This document shows, one piece after another, positions 1-6,998 of a stretch of 15,306 bases of DNA. The DNA is from Dehalococcoidia bacterium. Lineage in GTDB: Bacteria > Chloroflexota > Dehalococcoidia > Lucifugimonadales > JAGWBF01. The translations under genes were made by a program, and so were the position numbers. The stretch is from positions 447-15,752 of the forward strand of contig JAGWBF010000028.1 of assembly GCA_021296025.1 (NCBI GenBank), written 5' to 3'. How positions within the stretch are numbered: position 1 is the stretch's first letter; the number at the start of each line of letters is the position of its first letter. The notes under the pieces were generated by a model. The model was not told the origin of the DNA, searched no databases, and saw nothing but the letters and a program-made list of their open reading frames with translations.

Positions 1-101
1 CGAGTGCTAGTAGCGTCCCCTAAGAGAAGCCCCTATAGTGAGTACTTCCGGACACATCGACATCGCTGCTTCTCCTGATGACTCCTGCCGGCTGACTTCC
101 A

Positions 102-135
102 ATCATCGTCACCCCTGGGGCCCTATCATCGTCAC
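102..135 (+). repeat. 11-bp direct repeat ATCATCGTCAC, two copies
   Basis: ATCATCGTCAC occurs at 102-112 and again at 125-135, 23 bp apart. Each copy is followed by a GC-rich stretch that pairs weakly with itself (CCCCTGGGG after the first). A related GTCAC leads the stronger palindrome just downstream, so these look like decayed members of one small palindromic intergenic repeat family. Confidence 0.4.
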
Positions 136-156
136 TACCGCAGCCCCATTGCCGTC

Positions 157-176
157 ACTCCCGCTTTCGCGGGAGT
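157..176. repeat. REP-like palindrome, 8-bp perfect stem
   Basis: ACTCCCGC (157-164) pairs perfectly with GCGGGAGT (169-176) across a TTTC loop. The surrounding text, CGTCA before the stem and a C-rich run after it, resembles the common bacterial intergenic repeat of the form GTCATTCCCGCG..CGCGGGAATCCAGG. That resemblance is from memory; no genome-wide copy count was possible. There is no T-run, so it is a poor terminator candidate. Confidence 0.5.
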
Positions 177-404
177 CTACACCCCTGCAACACTACAGTA
201 GGCCACGCTGTGTCCCCGCGATGGAGACCATTGTGTAACTTGGCCTCGGGCTGTCCCTTCGCCCTTGAATTTCCTTCAGGACGAACGGACAGCGATTGTT
301 GTGCATTGGATATTGTCCTTCCCACCGCCGTGCTATTGGCCACGATAAGTTCAGGCTTTCAAGGCAACGACATAGGGGCCCGGGAACGACGACTTGATAA
401 TTAC

Positions 405-433
405 CGTCATTACCGTGCGAACGGGAATCCAGG
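405..433 (+). repeat. Degenerate REP-like repeat
   Basis: A CGTCATTACCGT start, a GCGA loop at 417-420 and a following ACGGGAATCCAGG match the same REP-like pattern as the palindrome at 157-176, but the stem has decayed to four perfect pairs (CCGT 413-416 with ACGG 421-424). Two related copies within 300 bases suggest a small repeat cluster, typical of an intergenic space under weak selection. Confidence 0.45.
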
Positions 434-528
434 GCCCCGCCCATTCTTGTGATTCGAGAGCCTCACTACGAACGGGCGAGCCAAGGCAAGGTTGTTCAGA
501 GGTCTTCTTCGGGGAAGAGAAGGATTCA

Positions 529-549
529 TATCCCCGAAAGAAGGGGATA
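529..549. repeat. 7-bp perfect hairpin near the MFS gene 3' end
   Basis: TATCCCC (529-535) pairs perfectly with GGGGATA (543-549) around a 7-nt loop. It lies 43 nt beyond the stop codon of the minus-strand MFS gene and could mark its transcript end, but no T-run follows on the minus strand. Equally it may be another member of the repeat cluster in this flank. Confidence 0.35.
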
Positions 550-591
550 GAGTAACCCTGGGAGACGTTGGGCTGGGGCCTGAGCTGGAGC

Positions 592-1938
592 CTACTTGAG
601 GGAACGGACCTGGCTGAAGAACACCTGGAAGTATATGGCCATAGCCAAGCAACCGGCAGCAACGGTCGAAAAAGCCAACCCCGCACCCACCACCTCGATA
701 AACGCGCCTATCAACAGGATGGCCAACGGGCCGAATCCGTTCTCCAGCATGTAGATGCTCGTCACCCGACCGCGCAGCCTATCCGGCGCCATCGTCTGCA
801 CCAGGGTCAGGTTGCTGGTGATGAAGCTGGTCTGGCACATCCCCATAGCCGCCATCATGCCCAGGGACAGCAGCAGCCAGTGAGACTGTCCGAAAACGAC
901 CATGGCCGCCGATCCCACTATCAGCGCTATCAAGCTGACCTGACCTTTTTTCAGCGAGTATCCAACGCTCGCTATCATAAAGGCCCCTATCATTCCGCCA
1001 ACACCCTGGGCCGCCAGCAGAAACCCACCTTCCCTGGCGCCATCTTCCAGGCCGAGTACGCCTCCCGTGTAGGCAGGCAGCAGGGTCTGCACCGGTCTGA
1101 AGGCAAAGACAAGGACGAAGTTCATAAGGATCAGGTGAAGTATTACCCTGTTCTCGTTCCAGACGTATGACATCCCATCTCGCAGATTGCGCAAGGGCGA
1201 GTTTGATCGGGCCGTTGAAGCCTCTTTGTAGCGGACCTTCATGGGCACCATCAGAGCGACCATGATCACCAGCAGGCCGGCCTCAACAAAGAAGTTATAC
1301 TTGAAACCAAGGGCCCCAATTAGGGAGCCTCCCAACACTCCACCCATGAGGCGGGCAGAGGTAACCGTCATAGAGTTCAGCGCAAAGGCGTTACCCAGGT
1401 CCTCCGGGGGGACGGTGTTGGCGATCAACGCCTGGCGGGCGGGCTGTAGGAGCCCATGGGCCAAGGCCATAATGCTGGCGTAAACGTAAGCATGCCACAC
1501 CTCTAGCCTGCCCGGCCCTTCTACGCCCAACCAGAGTATCAGCAGGGCAAAGGAGCCAGCGCACGCCGCCATGAAAGTCTGTGTGACCATGACAAGTTTC
1601 CGCCGGTCCATACGATCGGCAAGTACCCCTGCCCAAGGACCGACCAGCAGTGTCGGGAGGAACCTAAGTCCGCCAATAGTCCCGGACAGTATGGCACTGC
1701 CCTGTCCTGTAACGGGGTCCTTGGTGAGCTCCCAGACCAGGAACCCCAGGGTGACCATCTGCAGCCACATCCCGATGTTGTTGCAGATGTTCCCAACCCA
1801 GAAGAGCAAGTAGTCTGGATTGCCCAGAGACTTGAAGGTCTGGATGCGGCGCCGTGGAGGTACCCCGGCGCCGCTAGGAGCTTCCGGCTCTTTCTCCTGC
1901 TCCTTCTTCAACGACCTACTTCCACTCCGGCGCCGCAC
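592..1938 (-). CDS. MFS efflux transporter, MFS_3 / EntS-like
   Basis: This 448-residue integral membrane protein looks like a proton-driven exporter of the MFS_3 (EntS-like, TMEffector) group; its substrate cannot be told from sequence. About 11-12 hydrophobic segments run from residue 42 to 440. The motif A loop GVLADRMDRRKLV (104-116) lies between TM2 and TM3, and PDRLRGRVTSIY (385-396), common in this group, occupies the second half. A hydrophilic 40-residue N-terminus rich in Arg, Lys and Glu precedes the first membrane segment. The start is a GTG with no clear Shine-Dalgarno; a TTG nine codons later is an alternative, and both retain all membrane segments. It lies 94 nt downstream of the 207-residue gene on the same strand, so co-transcription is possible. 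Family confidence is high, start confidence moderate. Confidence 0.88.
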   Translation of the reverse strand: MRRRSGSRSLKKEQEKEPEAPSGAGVPPRRRIQTFKSLGNPDYLLFWVGNICNNIGMWLQMVTLGFLVWELTKDPVTGQGSAILSGTIGGLRFLPTLLVGPWAGVLADRMDRRKLVMVTQTFMAACAGSFALLILWLGVEGPGRLEVWHAYVYASIMALAHGLLQPARQALIANTVPPEDLGNAFALNSMTVTSARLMGGVLGGSLIGALGFKYNFFVEAGLLVIMVALMVPMKVRYKEASTARSNSPLRNLRDGMSYVWNENRVILHLILMNFVLVFAFRPVQTLLPAYTGGVLGLEDGAREGGFLLAAQGVGGMIGAFMIASVGYSLKKGQVSLIALIVGSAAMVVFGQSHWLLLSLGMMAAMGMCQTSFITSNLTLVQTMAPDRLRGRVTSIYMLENGFGPLAILLIGAFIEVVGAGLAFSTVAAGCLAMAIYFQVFFSQVRSLK

Positions 1939-2032
1939 TTGTTTTCGTCAGTGCAATCCGGGAGGACATGGCAGGGGTCGAGCTGCGAGACCCATCGGGA
2001 GGTGTCTAGACTGGCTAATAACATGGTTGTGG

Positions 2033-2656
2033 TTATGCTGCCCCCAGCACAACCCTGATCATCCTCTCTTCCAGCCGCAGCCCTAATGTCTGGGCCAGGT
2101 CAAGGGATTGGTCTTCTCCCATGGTCACCACGTACGCCACTCCCAAGAGCCTGCCAATGCGAAAGTCCACGATGGTCGATGCAACAAGACCTGCAGCGGC
2201 CGATTGCACGGTGCACAGGGCGACCGCCTCATCGGAGAATCCCTTAACCGATGCTGGCTCCGCCTTTACGATCTGTTGACCTCTTCCTAGGTCCTTGCGA
2301 ACAGCCCGTTGAAACTCTCCCAGGAACTGATTGGCAATCCAGAGGGACACCTGGTCTTCCTCCTGGAAAAGGTGCACCACCGTGGCTGCCATCAGGTTAT
2401 CCCCGGGAACAACATCTTCGACGGATGAGGGGGTAGCGTATTCTCGTATATAGCCAGTAATCCGGCCAGTAGCATCGACCTCACCTGTTGTGCTGCCAGG
2501 AAAGCCGTGTTCAGCCATGGTCGCGTTATCCAGGTAGCTGTCCTTAGAGGTCTGGAAGTCAGACATTTCCGCCGGCAGACCATCCGCAGACAACACCATT
2601 GAAGCTAGGTGGTCTTCTCCGATGGAACGGGTGGCCTTGCTCAGTGCGCGGGGCAT
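2033..2656 (-). CDS. Unrecognised 207-residue conserved-looking protein
   Basis: I do not recognise this family. The 207-residue product has no signal peptide, lipobox or membrane helix that I can see. A central segment GEVDATGRITGYIREYA (58-74) followed by an alternating hydrophobic stretch around ATVVHLFQ (91-98) and a C-terminal strand-rich half suggest a compact alpha/beta fold. The layout loosely recalls extracellular sensor domains in actinobacterial and Chloroflexota lipoproteins, but those carry export signals and this does not. The start is well placed: GGAG lies about 11 nt upstream and an in-frame TGA two codons before the ATG rules out a longer N-terminus. It is divergent from the HpaB-family gene and upstream of the MFS gene. 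Coding status is likely from length and normal codon use; function is unknown. Confidence 0.65.
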   Translation of the reverse strand: MPRALSKATRSIGEDHLASMVLSADGLPAEMSDFQTSKDSYLDNATMAEHGFPGSTTGEVDATGRITGYIREYATPSSVEDVVPGDNLMAATVVHLFQEEDQVSLWIANQFLGEFQRAVRKDLGRGQQIVKAEPASVKGFSDEAVALCTVQSAAAGLVASTIVDFRIGRLLGVAYVVTMGEDQSLDLAQTLGLRLEERMIRVVLGAA

Positions 2657-2696
2657 ATATCACATCTCCATGCGGCCGTAGCGGCCTCTTCACCAT

Positions 2697-2704
2697 AGTA
2701 TAAT
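2697..2704. promoter_or_regulatory. Possible -10 element(s) in the divergent spacer
   Basis: TATAAT (2699-2704) is a perfect plus-strand -10, 84 nt before the HpaB-family start, but nothing like TTGACA sits 16-18 bp upstream. Read on the minus strand the overlapping sequence gives TATACT (complement of 2697-2702), about 40 nt before the 207-residue gene, with a weak CTGACG 15 bp upstream. Either or both divergent genes could be served. Confidence 0.3.
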
Positions 2705-2787
2705 GTAAGGCGAACACGTCAGGAAGTTTCCGCCGAATATAAGCCCCTTCAGCGGGCTCATCATCACGAAGCTAACAGGAGCAAAAA

Positions 2788-4242
2788 ATGCCAGCCAGAA
2801 CAGGAAAGCAGTACTTGGAAGGACTCAGAGAACGAGCGCCCGAAGTGTACATGGCTGGCGAGCGAGTGACGGATGTGACCTCTCACCCTGCCCTTAAGCG
2901 AGGGGCAGAGACCCTGGCCAGCATGTACGAAATGCAGCATGAACCCGGCCACAAGGACACGATGACCTACCAATCTCCGACCACGGGTGACCCAGTAGGC
3001 CTGTCGTTCATCGTCCCCCGCTCCATCGAAGACCTGGAGAAACGCCGGGACATGATGTCGGCTTGGGCACGCGTAAGCTGCGGGATGATGGGACGGACCC
3101 CTGATTTCCTGAACGTAAGCATGATGGCTCTGGCAGAGGCGGGCAACTACTTCGGTCAGAATCGTCCCGAATTTGCCGACAACGTCCGCAACTACTACGA
3201 GTACATTCGCGAAAACGATCTGTGCCTTACCCACACTCTGGTCAACCTACAACGCAATCGTGCTGCGGGAGCGACCCCCCTCGAAGACAGGGTTGATGTG
3301 GCGCTGGCGGTAGTTAAGGAGACCGACGCCGGCATCGTAGTCCGGGGGCCCCGCATCCTGGCAACCCTGGGTCCCCTATCCGACGAGATTGCAGTCTATC
3401 CGGCCCGCTCCCACTATTTGCCCAAAGACGGCACCGATCCCTACTCCTGCGCTTTCGCCATACCCTGCGACACTCCCGGGCTAAAGTTCCTTTGCCGAGA
3501 AAGCCTGGACATGGGAAGGTCCCATTTCGACCATCCCCTAGCCTCTCGTTTCGAAGAGATGGACGCTGTGGTCTTCTTTGATGATGTGCTGGTCCCCTGG
3601 GAGAGGGTCTTCCTCCTGGGCCGACCAGACCTGTGCAACGACCTTTCCATACGTACCAATCAGTATGCCCACTCCGGACACCAGGTCGTTACCAAGAATG
3701 TGGTCAAGTGCGAGTTCATCCTGGGCCTGGCGACGCTGATGACACGCACCCTGGGATCTCGCGGCTTGCCCCAGGTCCAGCAGATGCTCTCTGAGATCAT
3801 CGAGAACCTGGAGGTCACCCGGGCATGCCTGCGAGCTGCTGAGGTGGATGCGGAGATCGATCAGTGGGGAGTCATGTGCCCGTCCACCAAGCCTCTGATG
3901 GTCGCCAGAAATGTTTTCATCAAGATGTACCCCAGGATGGCAGAGATACTTCATTTACTCGGCTCCAGCAGCCTGATGGGCCTGCCCACGGAAGCCGATA
4001 TGCAGGGTCCTCTTGCCGAGGACATCCGACAATACCTGGATACCGACACAGCCACCGCCGAAGAAAGAATTCGCATCTTCCGCCTGGCTTGGGACACTTG
4101 CTGCAGCGCCTTTGCCTCCCGGCAGGTGCTGTATGAGCGGTTTTTCCAGGGGGACCATCTCAGAAACGCTGTTATATTGAATAACCTGTACGAAACCGAG
4201 CCGGCGGTCCGATGGGTCGAGGAACTCCTGAACGCAGACTGA
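2788..4242 (+). CDS. HpaB-family FADH2-dependent monooxygenase, large component
   Basis: Group D two-component flavin monooxygenases such as HpaB use FADH2 from a partner reductase to hydroxylate phenols, for example 4-hydroxyphenylacetate to the catechol. This 484-residue protein spans the full family length (E. coli HpaB is about 520). Visible landmarks are MGRTPDF (101-107), the helix with LTHTLVNLQ (147-155), ETDAGIVVRG (178-187), HPLASRFEEMDAVVFFDDVLVPWE (249-272) and a C-terminal ERIRIFRLAWD (426-436). By remembered alignment to E. coli HpaB, R103 and H149 match catalytic R113 and H155, but Y117 is replaced by F107. No [4Fe-4S] cysteine pattern of 4-hydroxybutyryl-CoA dehydratase is evident, so that homologue is less likely. 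AGGAG lies 7 nt before the ATG. No flavin reductase gene is nearby, and the true substrate is unknown. Confidence 0.88.
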   Translation: MPARTGKQYLEGLRERAPEVYMAGERVTDVTSHPALKRGAETLASMYEMQHEPGHKDTMTYQSPTTGDPVGLSFIVPRSIEDLEKRRDMMSAWARVSCGMMGRTPDFLNVSMMALAEAGNYFGQNRPEFADNVRNYYEYIRENDLCLTHTLVNLQRNRAAGATPLEDRVDVALAVVKETDAGIVVRGPRILATLGPLSDEIAVYPARSHYLPKDGTDPYSCAFAIPCDTPGLKFLCRESLDMGRSHFDHPLASRFEEMDAVVFFDDVLVPWERVFLLGRPDLCNDLSIRTNQYAHSGHQVVTKNVVKCEFILGLATLMTRTLGSRGLPQVQQMLSEIIENLEVTRACLRAAEVDAEIDQWGVMCPSTKPLMVARNVFIKMYPRMAEILHLLGSSSLMGLPTEADMQGPLAEDIRQYLDTDTATAEERIRIFRLAWDTCCSAFASRQVLYERFFQGDHLRNAVILNNLYETEPAVRWVEELLNAD

Positions 4243-4306
4243 AGTGGAAGCCCCGCCTACCTTTCCAGCTAGCCGCCAAGCTGGCAGCCTGACTTGATCG
4301 GCATTC

Positions 4307-4334
4307 TTTACGGATTTTCAAAATTCTATAAAAT
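4307..4334 (+). promoter_or_regulatory. Candidate promoter for the rsmH-ftsA-ftsZ unit
   Basis: TTTACG (4307-4312, four of six matches to TTGACA) and TAAAAT (4329-4334, five of six to TATAAT) are 16 bp apart inside the AT-rich island. This would give a leader of about 320 nt before rsmH. A weaker alternative is TTGCAA (4350-4355) with GATAGG (4372-4377). Confidence 0.4.
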
Positions 4335-4391
4335 TTCGTATATTTCCCCTTGCAAAATTCTTACTTATGTTGATAGGCTCTGGAAGATGAA

Positions 4392-4441
4392 TGTGCGGGG
4401 GGCCAACCCAGGGAAGGTGTCCCTGGGTTGGCTGTGCGGGG
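4392..4441. repeat. 32-bp palindromic element flanked by 9-bp direct repeats
   Basis: GCCAACCCAGGGA (4402-4414) pairs perfectly over 13 bp with TCCCTGGGTTGGC (4420-4432) around an AGGTG loop. The identical 9-mer TGTGCGGGG lies directly on each side, at 4392-4400 and 4433-4441, with a single extra G at 4401. Perfect stem plus flanking duplication looks like a small inserted palindrome with a target-site duplication. In RNA it would also form a very stable hairpin in the division-operon leader. No T-run follows on either strand, so it is not a standard terminator. Confidence 0.6.
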
Positions 4442-4478
4442 ATAGTTCCCTCTTCCCCTCTCATTACGCTCCGGAACA

Positions 4479-4544
4479 CCCGGCAGCGTCCCTTAGCAGA
4501 CCAGGCCGGATATTCGAGGTGCAAGGTCTGCAGCGCGATCCGGG
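4479..4544 (+). promoter_or_regulatory. Nested-stem leader segment upstream of rsmH
   Basis: An outer stem CCCGG (4479-4483) with CCGGG (4540-4544) encloses an inner 7-bp stem GCAGACC (4496-4502) with GGTCTGC (4525-4531), leaving a 22-nt apical loop. I could not match it to RNase P RNA, SRP RNA, tmRNA or a riboswitch class I know. It may be a leader that adjusts rsmH-ftsA-ftsZ expression, or chance pairing in GC-rich DNA. Confidence 0.25.
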
Positions 4545-4662
4545 AATGGCTTCGTTTAGCATGCAGGGTGTGCAGGGGAGGTTGGAATTCTAAGCGAGCC
4601 ATCCATATGGTTGCTCACCGCCGAAGGGTGGCCTAAATCCGGGAAAGGGGAGGGAGAACGAG

Positions 4663-5664
4663 GTGGTATCGGTCCTGGACAGGCATATCCAAGCGTCGCC
4701 CGACCTGCCTGAGGGTCTTGAGGTGTCTAGTGAGGCGGAATACCTTCACCAACCAGCCCTGTTGCAGGAAACGGTAGCCTACCTTGCCGTGAAGTCGGGA
4801 GGGGTGTATGTGGATGCTACCGTTGGTGAAGGCGGGCATGCCCAAGCCATCCTCCAGGCTGCAACGCCTGGAGGTCGGTTATTGGGCATCGACTTGGACC
4901 CCCAGGTGGTGGGCCTAGCTCGCCAGCGTCTTCGGCACTTCCAAGGTTCCAGCGTTCTGGTCCGGGGTAATTACATCCAGATGGAAGAGTTGGCTGGTCC
5001 CCTGGGTTTCTCTCAAACTGATGGCGTTCTCATGGACCTAGGTATGTCCTCCTTTCAGGTGGACACTCATGGGCGAGGATTCAGCTTGCAGAGGGAGGGT
5101 CCATTGGACATGCGCTACAACCCCGTTATGGGGGACAGCGCGTCCCACGTCCTCAATTCCTACTCCCGTGAGGAGCTGGCCGATATCTTTTCCCAGCTTG
5201 GAGAGGAACCTCGAGCCCGGTCAATCGCTCAGGCAGTAGTGGAGCACAGACCTTTGAACACCACGCTGGAGCTGGCGAACTTGGTGACGAAGACGCTTGG
5301 CGGGCGAAGAAAGGGCATTCATCCTGCTACTAAAGCCTTTCAGGCCCTGAGGATTTTCGTAAACGATGAATTGGAAAATATTAAGAAAGGACTAAAAGCG
5401 GCCACCAGTATGCTTAGGCCAGGAGGCCACTTAGTAGTCATCAGCTACCACAGCTTGGAAGACCGCATAGTCAAGAACTTTCTAGCCCAAGAATCCCGGG
5501 GCTGCATATGTCCTCCCACCATTCCCCTCTGTGCTTGCAGTCACACCGCGACCGTGAAGACGTTAACCCGCAAGATAGTTACTCCAACTAAAGAGGAAGT
5601 AAGCCGAAATCCCAGAAGCCGTAGCGCCCGTCTTAGGGCAGCAGAACGCTTGAGCAATAGTTGA
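4663..5664 (+). CDS. rsmH: 16S rRNA (cytosine-1402 N4)-methyltransferase RsmH
   Basis: RsmH (MraW) uses S-adenosylmethionine to methylate N4 of C1402 in the 16S rRNA decoding centre. The 333-residue product shows the family order: HQPALLQE (29-36), SAM-site motif I DATVGEGGHA (51-60), GIDLDP (75-80), DGVLMDLGMSSFQVD (120-134), and further on ATKAFQALRIFVNDELE and the C-terminal ISYHSLEDRIVKNF. The first motif sits about 20 residues further in than usual, so there is an N-terminal extension. The GTG start is backed by a GGGAGGGAG tract about 7 nt upstream; an in-frame GTG 20 codons later has no such site. It opens the division unit, 36 nt before ftsA, as rsmH does in classical dcw clusters, but mraZ, ftsL and the peptidoglycan genes are absent. 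Confidence 0.95.
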   Translation: MVSVLDRHIQASPDLPEGLEVSSEAEYLHQPALLQETVAYLAVKSGGVYVDATVGEGGHAQAILQAATPGGRLLGIDLDPQVVGLARQRLRHFQGSSVLVRGNYIQMEELAGPLGFSQTDGVLMDLGMSSFQVDTHGRGFSLQREGPLDMRYNPVMGDSASHVLNSYSREELADIFSQLGEEPRARSIAQAVVEHRPLNTTLELANLVTKTLGGRRKGIHPATKAFQALRIFVNDELENIKKGLKAATSMLRPGGHLVVISYHSLEDRIVKNFLAQESRGCICPPTIPLCACSHTATVKTLTRKIVTPTKEEVSRNPRSRSARLRAAERLSNS

Positions 5665-5686
5665 TCATATCCCGCGATACACCAAG

Positions 5687-5696
5687 AAAGGAGGTG
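5687..5696 (+). promoter_or_regulatory. Near-perfect Shine-Dalgarno of ftsA
   Basis: AAAGGAGGTG is complementary to the 16S rRNA 3' end over ten bases and lies 4 nt before the ATG. It is the strongest ribosome binding site in the window and fixes the ftsA start; it fits a need for high, set FtsA output relative to the weaker GTG-started rsmH. Confidence 0.8.
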
Positions 5697-5700
5697 CACA

Positions 5701-6945
5701 ATGCCTAATGATACTTACTACACCGCCATCGATATGGGCACTACTAAGATGTGTACCATTATCGCAAGGGTCGGTCCTGAAGGTGAGTTGAAGGTGCTGG
5801 GGACCGGAATTGTTCCATCACAGGGGATGCACAAGGGAAGGGTCGAGAACATTCCGGAAACCCAAGAAGCGGTCAGGTCCTCCCTGGATGAAGCCCAAAA
5901 GTACTTGGGTCGTCCCATTACTTGGGCATACCTTGGTGTCACCGGAAACCACATCTCATGCGTCAATACCACCGGGTTGATTAACAGCTCAGGTCGAGAC
6001 AACTCCATATCAACCAGGGATGTGGAGCACCTGATTCGTTCTTCCTGCTCACCCGTATCCAGGGGCAAGGAGATACTCCACGTTATTCCCATGAGCTACG
6101 CCGTCGACGGGCTGAGGGGGGTGAGAAACCCCATAGGGCTGCATGCCGACCGGCTTCAGCTGGAGTCCCACGTGGTCCTCGGAGATGGCCCGATTCTGAG
6201 GAACCTGGTCAAAGCTGTCGAAGGCTGCAAGGTTTCTGTGCGCAGCCTGGTACTACAGCAGATAGCCGCCGCCGAAGCCGCCTTGACCGAGGATGAACGA
6301 GAGGTTGGGGTTGTGTTGGTGGACATCGGAGGCGGGACCACAGATGTAGTCTTTCTCAAGTCGGGCAGCCCTTGGTACAATGCCGTTATCCCCGTCGGAG
6401 GGATGCAGGTAACCCGGGACCTGTCGGTAGCAGCTGGGTTGCCCTTCTATGCGGCCGAGGAACTTAAAATCAGGTACGGGCATGCCAACCCTGAAGCGAT
6501 ACCTGCCGACGAAGAGGTACAAATCCCGGGATACCAGGGAGAACCCAAGAGGATGGTCTATCGCCGAGCTTTGTGCCAGCCCATTTACGAGCGAATGACC
6601 GAGATCCTGAAGATGGTCCTGTCCCACGTCAAAGAGGCCGGACTCAGACAGATTCCCCCGGGGGGGATCGTACTGGTTGGAGGGACTGCTGAGCTCCCCG
6701 GCCTGGCTGATCTGGTTGCCCGGGCAACAGGTTCTCCCACACGCATCGGATACCCCGACGGGATCATGGGTCTGCCAGCAGACCTGAGAAAGCCTGGTTT
6801 TGCCACCAGCGTGGGCACCTTGATCTGGGGAATAAAACATCAGGGACAGTCCCATCCAGTTATTAGCAGCGGCGACTGGGCTTTTGGAAAGCAGAAGTCC
6901 TGGTTCGGCAAGTTCAGGCGGAAGCCTGAAGAAGTAGCGGCCTAG
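5701..6945 (+). CDS. ftsA: Cell division protein FtsA
   Basis: FtsA is the actin-like ATPase that tethers FtsZ filaments to the membrane and recruits the divisome. The 414-residue protein shows the ATPase fold in order: phosphate-1 AIDMGTTKMC (9-18), the 1C subdomain typical of FtsA in roughly residues 80-160, phosphate-2 VDIGGGTTDVVF (207-218), and the adenosine motif VLVGGTAELPGL (324-335). The C-terminus, KQKSWFGKFRRKPEE (397-411), is basic and amphipathic, the expected membrane-targeting helix. Length is near the family norm. It lies between rsmH and ftsZ, with 36 and 53 nt gaps, so all three should share a transcript. An MreB or pilus PilM assignment is less likely given ftsZ next door and the C-terminal helix. 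Confidence 0.96.
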   Translation: MPNDTYYTAIDMGTTKMCTIIARVGPEGELKVLGTGIVPSQGMHKGRVENIPETQEAVRSSLDEAQKYLGRPITWAYLGVTGNHISCVNTTGLINSSGRDNSISTRDVEHLIRSSCSPVSRGKEILHVIPMSYAVDGLRGVRNPIGLHADRLQLESHVVLGDGPILRNLVKAVEGCKVSVRSLVLQQIAAAEAALTEDEREVGVVLVDIGGGTTDVVFLKSGSPWYNAVIPVGGMQVTRDLSVAAGLPFYAAEELKIRYGHANPEAIPADEEVQIPGYQGEPKRMVYRRALCQPIYERMTEILKMVLSHVKEAGLRQIPPGGIVLVGGTAELPGLADLVARATGSPTRIGYPDGIMGLPADLRKPGFATSVGTLIWGIKHQGQSHPVISSGDWAFGKQKSWFGKFRRKPEEVAA

Positions 6946-6998
6946 GCCACGAGAGTCAATCAGGGAGATAGATAAACAATTTCTGAGAGGAGGAGAGG

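Larger units (their letters stand above)
1..591. other. Gene-free left flank with short repeats
   Basis: No reading frame here has a recognisable motif, a convincing ribosome binding site or a family match; the small open frames overlap each other on both strands and look random. The stretch does hold several short palindromes and copies of a GTCAC/GTCAT-led repeat, listed separately. It lies downstream of the minus-strand MFS gene, so it could also hold that gene's transcript end, though I see no hairpin followed by a T-run in that direction. Confidence 0.6.
4243..4662 (+). other. 420-nt gap: promoter region and leader of rsmH-ftsA-ftsZ
   Basis: No gene is supported here. Both strands have 80-100-codon open frames, but they cross the perfect hairpin and lack motifs. 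An AT-rich island (about 4301-4375) stands out against the GC-rich surroundings and probably holds the promoter. Downstream lie a perfect palindrome within a direct repeat and a nested-stem segment, each listed separately. A weak 6-bp stem (CCAGCT 4265-4270 with AGCTGG 4279-4284), 23 nt after the HpaB-family stop, might end that transcript but has no T-run. Confidence 0.6.

Noticed and set aside
38..452. Overlapping small open frames on both strands in the left flank
   Set aside because: They overlap each other, have no ribosome binding site or motif, and lie across the palindromes.
2788..4242. 4-hydroxybutyryl-CoA dehydratase (AbfD) as the identity of the HpaB-family gene
   Set aside because: The arginine-phenylalanine and histidine landmarks follow HpaB, and the four-ligand iron-sulfur pattern of AbfD was not seen.
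4294..4602. Open frames on both strands in the gap before rsmH
   Set aside because: Both cross the perfect 13-bp-stem palindrome and lack a family match or good ribosome binding site.
4442..4662. RNase P RNA, SRP RNA, tmRNA or a known riboswitch in the rsmH leader
   Set aside because: None of the conserved cores of these RNAs could be found.
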